8,353 bases of DNA from an uncultured Capnocytophaga sp. (lineage in GTDB: Bacteria; Bacteroidota; Bacteroidia; Flavobacteriales; Flavobacteriaceae): contig CAJPPS010000057.1 of the NCBI GenBank assembly GCA_905372595.1, forward strand, positions 1 through 8,353, given 5' to 3'. Shown here one piece after another: positions 1 to 5,403 of this stretch (within the stretch, counting starts at the first letter, position 1; every line of letters starts with the position of its first letter). The notes beneath the pieces were generated by a model. The model searched no databases. It saw nothing but the letters and a program-made list of their open reading frames with translations, and was not told where the DNA came from. The position numbers and the translations under genes are program-made.

Positions 1-31
1 GAGGTCACGAGTTCAAATCTCGTCATTGGCT
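1..31 (+). tRNA. 3' end of a tRNA, probably tRNA-Thr (partial)
   Basis: Only the 3' part of a tRNA gene lies in the window. A five-pair T stem (7-11 with 19-23) encloses the T loop TTCAAAT (12-18). It is followed by the 3' acceptor strand CATTGGC (24-30) and discriminator T31. The next bases are CTC, so CCA is not encoded and must be added after transcription. The anticodon is outside the window. The Thr assignment is inferred from the variable-loop sequence GAGGTC and from the usual presence of tRNA-Thr just before tuf in Bacteroidota. It is probably co-transcribed with tuf, 72 nt downstream, because no terminator separates them. Confidence 0.75.
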
Positions 32-103
32 CTCTTATAGTATAATTATTATAAGTAACATTATATTGATTTTCTATTATAACTAAGATTAAATTATTTA
101 AAC

Positions 104-1291
104 ATGGCAAAAGAAAATTTTGACCGTTCCAAACCCCACTTGAATATTGGTACTATTGGACACGTTGACCACGGTAAAACAACATTAACTGCTGCTATTA
201 CCAAAGTATTGGCTGATGCAGGTCTCTCTGAAGCGAGAAGTTTTGACTCTATTGACAACGCTCCTGAAGAAAAAGAGCGTGGTATTACCATTAATACTTC
301 ACACGTTGAATATCAAACAGCTAACCGTCACTACGCACACGTTGACTGTCCTGGTCACGCCGACTACGTAAAGAACATGGTTACTGGTGCGGCTCAGATG
401 GATGGAGCTATCCTTGTAGTTGCTGCTACAGATGGTCCTATGCCTCAAACTCGTGAACACATCCTTCTTGGTCGTCAGGTAGGTATTCCTCGTATCGTTG
501 TTTTCCTTAACAAAGTGGATATGGTGGATGACCCTGAGCTTTTAGAGCTTGTAGAAATGGAAGTACGTGAACTACTTTCTTTCTATGAATATGATGGTGA
601 TAATGGTCCTGTAATCCAAGGTTCTGCTCTTGGTGCTCTTAATGGTGAACCTAAATGGGTAGATACTGTAATGCAACTTATGGATGCAGTAGATAACTGG
701 ATCGAACTTCCTCCACGTGATATTGATAAACCATTCTTGATGCCTATCGAGGATGTATTCACTATCACTGGTCGTGGTACTGTAGCTACTGGACGTATCG
801 AAACTGGTATTGCTAACACTGGTGATCCTGTTGAAATTATCGGTATGGGAGCTGATAAACTTACTTCTACTATCACTGGGGTAGAAATGTTCAAGAAAAT
901 CCTTGATCGTGGTGAAGCTGGTGATAACGTAGGTCTATTGCTTCGTGGTATCGACAAAAAAGATATCCGTCGTGGTATGGTAATCTGCAAACCAGGTTCT
1001 GTAAAACCACACGCTAAATTCAAAGCTGAGGTGTATATCTTGAAGAAAGAAGAAGGTGGACGTCACACTCCATTCCACAATAACTACCGTCCTCAGTTCT
1101 ACGTACGTACAACTGACGTTACAGGAACTATCAACCTTCCTGAAGGAGTAGATATGGTAATGCCTGGTGATAACCTTACCATCACTGTAGAACTTCTTCA
1201 ACCAATCGCTCTTAACGTAGGTCTTCGTTTCGCAATCCGTGAAGGAGGTCGTACAGTAGGTGCTGGACAGGTAACTGAAATTATAGACTAA
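104..1291 (+). CDS. tuf: Elongation factor Tu (EF-Tu)
   Basis: EF-Tu is a cytosolic GTPase that carries aminoacyl-tRNA to the ribosomal A site. The 395-residue product has the normal full length. The G domain shows the P-loop GHVDHGKT (19-26), the switch I sequence RGITI (59-63), DCPGH (81-85), NKVD (136-139) and GSAL (173-176). The two beta-barrel domains follow, including the switch-like GRGTVATGRIETG segment and the C-terminal GGRTVGAGQVTEI. The ATG start gives the standard MAKE N-terminus. No Shine-Dalgarno sequence precedes it, only AT-rich DNA, as is normal in Bacteroidota. All eleven His codons are CAC, and GGT and CGT dominate for Gly and Arg, consistent with very high expression. The gene lies between a tRNA and a terminator at 1324-1353. 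Identity is certain. Whether a second tuf copy exists cannot be seen from here. Confidence 0.99.
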   Translation: MAKENFDRSKPHLNIGTIGHVDHGKTTLTAAITKVLADAGLSEARSFDSIDNAPEEKERGITINTSHVEYQTANRHYAHVDCPGHADYVKNMVTGAAQMDGAILVVAATDGPMPQTREHILLGRQVGIPRIVVFLNKVDMVDDPELLELVEMEVRELLSFYEYDGDNGPVIQGSALGALNGEPKWVDTVMQLMDAVDNWIELPPRDIDKPFLMPIEDVFTITGRGTVATGRIETGIANTGDPVEIIGMGADKLTSTITGVEMFKKILDRGEAGDNVGLLLRGIDKKDIRRGMVICKPGSVKPHAKFKAEVYILKKEEGGRHTPFHNNYRPQFYVRTTDVTGTINLPEGVDMVMPGDNLTITVELLQPIALNVGLRFAIREGGRTVGAGQVTEIID

Positions 1292-1323
1292 GAATTCTAT
1301 TTTTCATAAGATTAATTTTTTTG

Positions 1324-1355
1324 AAAAAGGGTTTTGGCAACAAAACTCTTTTTAT
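1324..1355 (+). terminator. Intrinsic terminator after tuf, abutting tRNA-Trp
   Basis: A 13-pair stem (1324-1336 with 1341-1353, one G-U pair at 1330/1347) closes the tetraloop GCAA (1337-1340), a GNRA-type loop. The left arm begins with five A and the right arm ends with five T, so the U-tract forms the base of the stem. It lies 32 nt after the tuf stop codon. The right arm ends only two bases before the mature 5' end of tRNA-Trp. Expression of the tRNA and the secE genes therefore needs either read-through or a promoter in or near this hairpin, and I see no good TAnnTTTG box there. Confidence 0.8.
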
Positions 1356-1429
1356 ACGGGTGTAGTTCAAGGGTAGAATAGCGGTCTCCAAAACCGTTGA
1401 TGGGGGTTCGAATCCCTCCACCCGTGCCA
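1356..1429 (+). tRNA. tRNA-Trp (anticodon CCA), 3' CCA encoded
   Basis: A complete cloverleaf can be drawn. The acceptor stem ACGGGTG (1356-1362) pairs with CACCCGT (1419-1425). The D stem is 1365-1368 with 1376-1379. The anticodon stem is 1381-1385 with 1393-1397 and encloses the loop CTCCAAA, with anticodon CCA at 1388-1390. The variable loop is four bases. The T stem is 1402-1406 with 1414-1418 around TTCGAAT. The discriminator is G1426, as expected for bacterial tRNA-Trp, and CCA at 1427-1429 is encoded. It lies between tuf and secE, a conserved position in Bacteroidota and several other phyla. Confidence 0.97.
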
Positions 1430-1463
1430 TAATAGTTTCTACGAACTTTATAAACCAAAAGTA

Positions 1464-1646
1464 ATGATCAACTATATCAAAGAATCATACACTGAATTAA
1501 CAGAAAATGTTACTTGGACTTCCTTCAGCGAAGCACAACGCTTGTTGTGGGTGGTTACTATTTTCTCTATAGTATTCTCTCTATTTATTGCAGGAGTTGA
1601 TTTTCTTTTTGAATCTTTCATAGCAAAGATATTTAAAATATTCTAA
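1464..1646 (+). CDS. secE: Preprotein translocase subunit SecE
   Basis: SecE is the small inner-membrane subunit that clamps and stabilises the SecY channel of the Sec translocon. The product has 60 residues, the short single-span form typical of most bacteria, unlike the three-span form of E. coli. An amphipathic N-terminal stretch (about 3-24) contains ELTENVTW and the SEAQ segment, matching the conserved EL.kVtWps..E core of the family. One hydrophobic membrane helix follows (about 28-49), then a short basic tail. The ATG start has no Shine-Dalgarno sequence. The TAA stop is followed directly by the nusG ATG with no intervening base, so translation of the two genes is probably coupled. Recognition rests on the core motif, size and position. 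Confidence 0.95.
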   Translation: MINYIKESYTELTENVTWTSFSEAQRLLWVVTIFSIVFSLFIAGVDFLFESFIAKIFKIF

Positions 1647-2195
1647 ATGGCAGTTCTTGAAAAAAAATGGTATGTAGTACGCGCCGTAAGCGGACAAGAA
1701 AATAAGGTCAAAAATTATATAGAGACCGAAATTAGTCGCTTAGGGTATGCTGACTATGTGGAGCAGGTACTCGTCCCTACTGAGAAAGTGCCTCAGATGC
1801 GTAATGGAAAGAAAATTAATGTAGAAAGAGTATTCTTCCCTGGCTATGTAATGATTAAGGCTGACCTCTCTGGAGAAGTCTCTCACATTATCAAAGGTAT
1901 TTCTGGAGTTATAGGTTTTTTAGGAGAAACTAAAGGAGGTACTCCCACTCCTATCCGTAAGTCAGAGGTTAATAGGATGCTAGGTATTGTAGATGAGTTA
2001 CAAGAAAAGGTAGAAACAGTTCTTATTCCTTATGAGATAGGAGAATCTATAAAAGTTATTGATGGACCTTTCAATGGCTTTGTAGGAAATGTGGAAAAAG
2101 TAAATGAGGAAAAACGCAAACTGGAAGTAATCGTTAAGATTTTTGGAAGAAAAACGCCTCTTGAACTAAGTTACACACAAGTAGAAAAAGTATAA
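1647..2195 (+). CDS. nusG: Transcription termination/antitermination factor NusG
   Basis: NusG binds the RNA polymerase clamp, modulates pausing and can link polymerase to Rho or to the leading ribosome. The 182-residue product has the usual two-domain layout. The NGN domain begins with KKWYVVRAVSGQE (6-18) and includes RVFFPGYVMIK (61-71), the conserved polymerase-facing region. A KOW domain at about 131-182 carries GESIKVIDGPFNGFVGNVEKV. The length is normal, with no inserted third domain. Its start codon abuts the secE stop codon. A 54-nt gap containing an 8-pair hairpin separates it from rplK. Confidence 0.98.
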   Translation: MAVLEKKWYVVRAVSGQENKVKNYIETEISRLGYADYVEQVLVPTEKVPQMRNGKKINVERVFFPGYVMIKADLSGEVSHIIKGISGVIGFLGETKGGTPTPIRKSEVNRMLGIVDELQEKVETVLIPYEIGESIKVIDGPFNGFVGNVEKVNEEKRKLEVIVKIFGRKTPLELSYTQVEKV

Positions 2196-2200
2196 TTTAC

Positions 2201-2223
2201 GTCCTTACCTCAATAGTAAGGAC
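2201..2223 (+). promoter_or_regulatory. Hairpin in the nusG-rplK spacer
   Basis: The arms GTCCTTAC (2201-2208) and GTAAGGAC (2216-2223) pair perfectly over eight bases around the loop CTCAATA. The hairpin starts six bases after the nusG stop codon and ends 26 nt before the rplK start. No T-run follows (the next bases are ATTATTCAT), so it does not look like an efficient intrinsic terminator. It may be an RNA-processing site, an attenuator or a 3'-end stabiliser between the secE-nusG and ribosomal-protein parts of the transcript. I could not match it to the known L1 target in rplK leaders. The structure is clear; the role is inferred. Confidence 0.5.
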
Positions 2224-2249
2224 ATTATTCATAAATTTAAAGTTGAACA

Positions 2250-2687
2250 ATGGCAAAAGAATTACACAAAGTAGTTAAGCTACGAGTTAAGGGAGGTGCT
2301 GCGAATCCTTCGCCACCGGTTGGACCTGCCTTGGGGGCTGCTGGAGTTAACATTATGGAGTTCTGTAAGCAATTTAATGCTCGTACACAGGACAAGCCTG
2401 GTAAAGTATTACCTGTTGTTATCTCTGTATACAAAGACAAATCTTTTGATTTTGTTGTAAAGACCCCACCTGCGGCAGTTCAACTCTTAGAAGCAGCTAA
2501 AGTAAAAGGGGGCTCTGGAGAGCCTAACCGTAAGAAGGTAGCCAATATCACTTGGGATCAGGTGAAAGCTATCGCTGAGGACAAAATGCAAGATCTTAAT
2601 GCTTTCACTATTGAGAAAGCTATGAGTATGGTAGCAGGTACTGCTCGCTCTATGGGTATTGCAATTACTGGAGATAAACCTTTTTAA
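2250..2687 (+). CDS. rplK: 50S ribosomal protein L11 (uL11)
   Basis: L11 binds the 1070 region of 23S rRNA at the GTPase-associated centre and forms the base of the stalk, where it affects factor-dependent GTP hydrolysis and stringent-response signalling. The 145-residue product is close to the usual 141-145. The N-terminal domain has the proline-rich PSPPVGPALG helix (20-29), where thiostrepton-type drugs act in other species. The C-terminal rRNA-binding domain carries the NRKKVANITWDQV segment and ends in the GTARSMGI signature. Start ATG gives MAKELHKVVKL; there is no Shine-Dalgarno sequence. rplA follows after 10 nt, so the two are almost certainly one transcript. Confidence 0.99.
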   Translation: MAKELHKVVKLRVKGGAANPSPPVGPALGAAGVNIMEFCKQFNARTQDKPGKVLPVVISVYKDKSFDFVVKTPPAAVQLLEAAKVKGGSGEPNRKKVANITWDQVKAIAEDKMQDLNAFTIEKAMSMVAGTARSMGIAITGDKPF

Positions 2688-2697
2688 TTGATTGATT

Positions 2698-3387
2698 ATG
2701 GCAAAACTGACAAAGAAATACAAAGAGGCTTTATCTAAAATAGAAGCTGATAAACTATATAATCTTACAGAAGCTAGTAAGAAAGTAAAAGAAATCTCTT
2801 TTACCAAATTTGACGCTTCTGTTGATATAGCCGTAAGGTTAGGAGTTGATCCTCGTAAAGCAAACCAAATGGTTCGTGGTGTGGTAACACTTCCTCACGG
2901 AACAGGAAAAGATGTACGTGTACTTGCTCTTGTTACTCCAGATAAGGAGGCTGAAGCAAAAGCAGCTGGAGCTGATCACGTAGGTTTGGATGACTATCTA
3001 CAAAAAATCAAAGATGGCTGGACAGATGTAGATGTGATTGTTACTATGCCTGCTGTAATGGGTAAATTAGGACCTCTTGGACGCGTTCTTGGACCTCGAG
3101 GGCTTATGCCTAACCCTAAAACAGGAACCGTTACAATGGAAATTGGGAAAGCTGTTCAAGAAGTAAAAGCGGGTAAAATTGATTTCCGTGTAGATAAAAC
3201 AGGGATTGTTCACGCTTCTATTGGAAAAGTTTCTTTCTCAGCTGAGAAATTGGTAGAAAATGCTAATGAACTTATCCAAACACTAATCAAGCTAAAACCA
3301 TCTACTGCTAAGGGTACTTATATTAAGTCTATTTACTTATCTAGCACTATGAGTCCGAGTGTGGCCATAGATACAAAAGCAGTCTAA
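2698..3387 (+). CDS. rplA: 50S ribosomal protein L1 (uL1)
   Basis: L1 binds helices 76-78 of 23S rRNA and forms the mobile arm that releases deacylated tRNA from the E site. In many bacteria it also represses its own operon. The 229-residue product has normal length. The family signature MGKLGPLGRVLGPRGLMPNP lies at 121-140 and continues into KTGTVT. The conserved FDASVDIAVRLGVDPRK stretch is near residues 38-54. The frame is open to a TTG at 2692, which would add two residues, but ATG at 2698 gives the standard MAKLTKKYK N-terminus and is preferred. The gene lies 10 nt after rplK and 22 nt before rplJ. Confidence 0.98.
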   Translation: MAKLTKKYKEALSKIEADKLYNLTEASKKVKEISFTKFDASVDIAVRLGVDPRKANQMVRGVVTLPHGTGKDVRVLALVTPDKEAEAKAAGADHVGLDDYLQKIKDGWTDVDVIVTMPAVMGKLGPLGRVLGPRGLMPNPKTGTVTMEIGKAVQEVKAGKIDFRVDKTGIVHASIGKVSFSAEKLVENANELIQTLIKLKPSTAKGTYIKSIYLSSTMSPSVAIDTKAV

Positions 3388-3398
3388 CACGTAGTTAA

Positions 3399-3403
3399 AA
3401 GGA
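3399..3403 (+). promoter_or_regulatory. Shine-Dalgarno-like AAGGA before rplJ
   Basis: AAGGA ends six bases before the rplJ ATG, a workable distance for pairing with the 16S 3' end. It is the only such element I see before any + strand start in this window; the other leaders are A/T-rich. It supports the start at 3410. Bacteroidota ribosomes mostly do not use Shine-Dalgarno pairing, so this may be chance. Confidence 0.4.
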
Positions 3404-3409
3404 AAAATT

Positions 3410-3925
3410 ATGACAAAAGAAGAAAAATCAGTAGTAATAAAGGATTTAACCGCACAGTTAGCAGCTAATCACGTCATTTATTTGGCAGACCTCACAGGGC
3501 TTGATGCAAAGACAACTTCAGACCTTCGCCGTGCTTGCTTCAAAGCTGGAATTAAGCTTTCCGTAGTTAAGAATACGCTTTTGGCAAAAGCTATGGAGGC
3601 TTCTGATAAAAACTTTGGAGACCTTCCTTCTACTCTTAAGGGAAATACCTCTCTTATGTTTGCTGAAGTAGGAAATGCACCTGCTAAACTTATTCAAAAT
3701 TTTAGAAAAAAATCCGACAAACCTATCCTTAAAGGAGCTTATATAGAAGAAGCTGTATTTATTGGTGATAATCAATTAGATACCCTTTCTGCTATCAAGT
3801 CCAGAGAGGAACTTATTGGAGATATTGTGGCTCTTCTACAATCGCCTGCTAAGAATGTTATTTCTGCTCTTAAATCAGGAGGTGGAAAGATTGCAGGAAT
3901 TGTTAAGACCCTCTCAGAACGTTAA
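3410..3925 (+). CDS. rplJ: 50S ribosomal protein L10 (uL10)
   Basis: L10 anchors the L7/L12 dimers to the stalk base next to L11. The 171-residue product has normal length. The N-terminal globular domain includes YLADLTGLDAKTTSDLRR (24-41) and the conserved VVKNTLLAKA (52-61), which contributes to rRNA binding. The C-terminal helix that carries the L7/L12 N-termini is represented by about 132-171 (EELIGDIVALLQSPAKNV onward). The MTKEEK start is typical of the family. The stop TAA is followed directly by TAG. The gene precedes rplL by 44 nt, the conserved pairing that lets both stalk proteins be regulated together. I see no separate L10 leader structure, since only 22 nt separate it from rplA. 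Confidence 0.98.
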   Translation: MTKEEKSVVIKDLTAQLAANHVIYLADLTGLDAKTTSDLRRACFKAGIKLSVVKNTLLAKAMEASDKNFGDLPSTLKGNTSLMFAEVGNAPAKLIQNFRKKSDKPILKGAYIEEAVFIGDNQLDTLSAIKSREELIGDIVALLQSPAKNVISALKSGGGKIAGIVKTLSER

Positions 3926-3969
3926 TAGAACACACATTATTATTTTATAAACCATTAAAAACGATAGAA

Positions 3970-4347
3970 ATGGCAGATTTAAAAAATTTCGCAGAACAAT
4001 TAGTAAATTTAACTGTTAAGGAAGTAAACGAGCTTGCTCAAATCCTTAAAGATGAGTATGGTATAGAGCCTGCTGCTGCTGCAGTTGCAGTTGCTGCTGG
4101 TCCTGCAGCTGGAGCTGGAGAAGCTGCTGCTGAGAAAACAGAATTCGATGTATTCCTTAAAAATGCAGGTGCTAACAAACTAGCTGTTGTTAAACTTGTA
4201 AAAGAACTTACAGGACAAGGCTTAAAAGAAGCTAAAGAATTAGTAGATGGTGCTCCTTCTAAAATAAAAGAAGGTGTTTCTAAAGATGATGCTGAAAGCC
4301 TTAAGAAAGCACTAGAAGAAGCTGGAGCTGAAGTAGAATTAAAATAA
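3970..4347 (+). CDS. rplL: 50S ribosomal protein L7/L12 (bL12)
   Basis: L7/L12 is the multi-copy stalk protein that recruits and activates EF-Tu, EF-G and other translational GTPases. The 125-residue product shows the standard plan. The N-terminal dimerisation domain (1-33) binds L10. An Ala/Gly-rich flexible hinge (34-54) is encoded by a run rich in GCT codons around 4069-4131. The C-terminal factor-binding domain (57-125) contains the KLVKELTGQGLKEAKELVDG region and the typical EEAGAEVELK end. No Shine-Dalgarno sequence is visible. A strong terminator begins 25 nt after the stop and rpoB does not follow, which is unusual for this gene. Confidence 0.99.
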   Translation: MADLKNFAEQLVNLTVKEVNELAQILKDEYGIEPAAAAVAVAAGPAAGAGEAAAEKTEFDVFLKNAGANKLAVVKLVKELTGQGLKEAKELVDGAPSKIKEGVSKDDAESLKKALEEAGAEVELK

Positions 4348-4371
4348 TTTCACCCTGCTTTGAATCATAAT

Positions 4372-4410
4372 AAAGTCTTTCCTTCCTCTGAGGGAAAGAC
4401 TTTCATTTTT
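4372..4410 (+). terminator. Intrinsic terminator of the ribosomal-protein operon
   Basis: Perfect arms AAAGTCTTTCC (4372-4382) and GGAAAGACTTT (4393-4403) form an 11-pair stem with a 10-nt loop. CA and a five-T tract (4406-4410) follow. This ends the rplL transcript. The T-tract runs directly into the candidate -7 box of panD. On the other strand no T-run follows, so it acts in one direction only. Confidence 0.9.
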
Positions 4411-4417
4411 ACCTTTG
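4410..4417 (+). promoter_or_regulatory. Candidate -7 box (TAnnTTTG) of panD
   Basis: TACCTTTG matches the Bacteroidota sigma-factor -7 consensus TAnnTTTG at every defined base. It lies three bases before the panD ATG, so transcription would start at or within a few bases of the start codon, giving a leaderless or nearly leaderless mRNA. The -33 position would fall in the loop of the terminator hairpin, where only a weak TCTG (4387-4390, 19-nt spacing) is seen. The box match is direct; promoter activity is inferred. Confidence 0.5.
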
Positions 4418-4420
4418 TTT

Positions 4421-4780
4421 ATGAAGATAGAAGTACTAAAATCCAAGATCCACCGAGTATCTGTTACAGGTGCTGATCTAGACTATATAGGAAGTATTAC
4501 CATTGATGAAGCGCTCCTAGAAGCTGCCAACCTTATCCAAGGAGAAAAAGTTTCGGTTGTGAATGTTAATAATGGGGAACGATTCGAAACTTATATTATC
4601 CCTGGCGCACGTAATACAGGAATTATCACCCTCAATGGACCTGCTGCCCGCAAGGTACAAAAAGGAGATATTGTTATTATCATATCATATGCCCTTATGG
4701 ACTTTGAAGAGGCGAAGAACTTCCAACCAAGTGTTATCTTTCCTGACGAAAGAACAAATTTACTTCTTAAAAAATCATAG
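4421..4780 (+). CDS. panD: Aspartate 1-decarboxylase precursor (PanD)
   Basis: PanD converts L-aspartate to beta-alanine and CO2 in the cytosol, supplying beta-alanine for pantothenate and then CoA. It is made as a pro-enzyme that cleaves itself between Gly24 and Ser25, creating an N-terminal pyruvoyl cofactor from Ser25. The sequence has the expected residues at family positions: Lys9, His11, Tyr22, Gly24-Ser25 (in DYIGSITID), Arg54, Thr57, Tyr58 and Asn72 (in LNGPAARKV). The 119-residue length is close to the usual value of about 116-126. The frame is open to a TTG at 4415, but the ATG at 4421 puts the cleavage site at exactly 24/25 and is preferred. No panB or panC is next to it. It stands alone after the rplL terminator and probably has its own promoter. 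Confidence 0.97.
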   Translation: MKIEVLKSKIHRVSVTGADLDYIGSITIDEALLEAANLIQGEKVSVVNVNNGERFETYIIPGARNTGIITLNGPAARKVQKGDIVIIISYALMDFEEAKNFQPSVIFPDERTNLLLKKS

Positions 4781-4858
4781 AAATTACATTTTTTTAAGAA
4801 AAACCCTATTTTTTTCTAAATAAAAAGAGAATTTATTTTTTTAATCAGTTTTTTTTAT

Positions 4859-4866
4859 TACATTTG
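4859..4866 (+). promoter_or_regulatory. Candidate promoter -7 box before the TerB-like gene
   Basis: TACATTTG fits TAnnTTTG fully and is followed by C, a common extension in Flavobacteriia promoters. It lies 26 nt before the ATG at 4893, leaving a short leader of roughly 20 nt. The upstream -33 region is T-rich but has no TTG at the best spacing. The surrounding spacer (4781-4892) is very AT-rich. It has only a weak 7-pair A/T hairpin (4797-4803 with 4811-4817), so panD has no convincing terminator and some read-through into this gene is possible. Confidence 0.6.
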
Positions 4867-4892
4867 CCCCTAAATATTTAAAATCATATTAT

Positions 4893-5336
4893 ATGAGTTT
4901 ATTCGGAAAAATCTTCCAATCAGTAACTGAGGAAGTAAATCTTAATGAGCAAGAATCCTTCGCAGGGATTGCTCTTGCTATGGCTGGAGCTGATGGTAAT
5001 GTAGGTCGTGGAGAATGGGACGAAATCGTAAATTATATGAATCGTCTTCGTATCTATGATAGCTATTCAAGCTCTGCTTTTGACAAACTTTTTGACAAGC
5101 TCTTCCGTATTCTTAAAAAAGAAGGTCCTGGAAGCCTTGTAGAAAAATCTGTTAAAGGTCTTCCTTCTGAACTTCGCTTAACTGCTTTTGCTTGTGCTGT
5201 AGATATCGCTACTTCTGACGGAGTACTTGAAGAAGAAGAAAAAGATATGATCAACCAATTAGCAGAATTACTTACTGTACCTGAAAAAACCGCAATTTCT
5301 ATTATTGAAGTAATGCTTATAAAGAATAAGGTATAA
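4893..5336 (+). CDS. TerB-family (tellurite-resistance-type fold) protein
   Basis: This 147-residue, largely helical soluble protein has no signal peptide or membrane segment. It shows the two-fold acidic pattern of the TerB family: GADGNVGRGEWDEIVNYM (32-49) in the first half and TSDGVLEEEEKDMI (107-120) in the second. Each has a small-residue/Asp-Gly turn followed by an acidic helix, the site thought to bind metal in TerB proteins. The ends (MSLFGKIF and IEVMLIKNK) are family-neutral. Despite the name, no other ter gene (terA, terC, terD, terZ) is nearby, so tellurite resistance should not be assumed. A general or stress-related role is possible but unproven. It has its own promoter-like box and ends at a strong hairpin, so it looks monocistronic. 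Family membership is fairly safe; the function is unknown. Confidence 0.8.
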   Translation: MSLFGKIFQSVTEEVNLNEQESFAGIALAMAGADGNVGRGEWDEIVNYMNRLRIYDSYSSSAFDKLFDKLFRILKKEGPGSLVEKSVKGLPSELRLTAFACAVDIATSDGVLEEEEKDMINQLAELLTVPEKTAISIIEVMLIKNKV

Positions 5337-5356
5337 TGTAGTTTTATCCTAAAAGA

Positions 5357-5394
5357 ATAATGAGACTTCCTTGAGGAGGTCTCATTGTCTTTTT
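5357..5394. terminator. Terminator between convergent TerB and SNF2 genes
   Basis: The core stem pairs AATGAGACTTCC (5359-5370) with GGAGGTCTCATT (5375-5386), with one T-G wobble and loop TTGA. It extends by two more pairs to 5357/5388. On the + strand TCTTTTT follows (5388-5394), giving a good terminator for the TerB-like gene. On the - strand the hairpin is followed by ATTCTTTTAG, a weaker T-tract, so it can also end the helicase transcript, whose stop codon is at 5404-5406. One hairpin probably serves both genes. Confidence 0.85.
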
Positions 5395-5403
5395 AAAGTA
5401 TTT

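Noticed and set aside
32..103. Possible promoter for tuf (TATATTGA around 63-70)
   Set aside because: It lacks one T of the TAnnTTTG form and has no -33 partner; tuf is more likely co-transcribed with the tRNA upstream.
583..1201. Overlapping - strand open frames inside tuf
   Set aside because: Their sequences are antisense shadows caused by the biased codon use of tuf; no start context or recognisable domain.
4069..4131. GCT-rich repetitive stretch resembling a tandem repeat
   Set aside because: It encodes the normal Ala-rich hinge of L7/L12.
4563..4823. An 86-codon + strand frame overlapping panD
   Set aside because: It overlaps most of a clearly real panD in another frame, and its product shows no family features.
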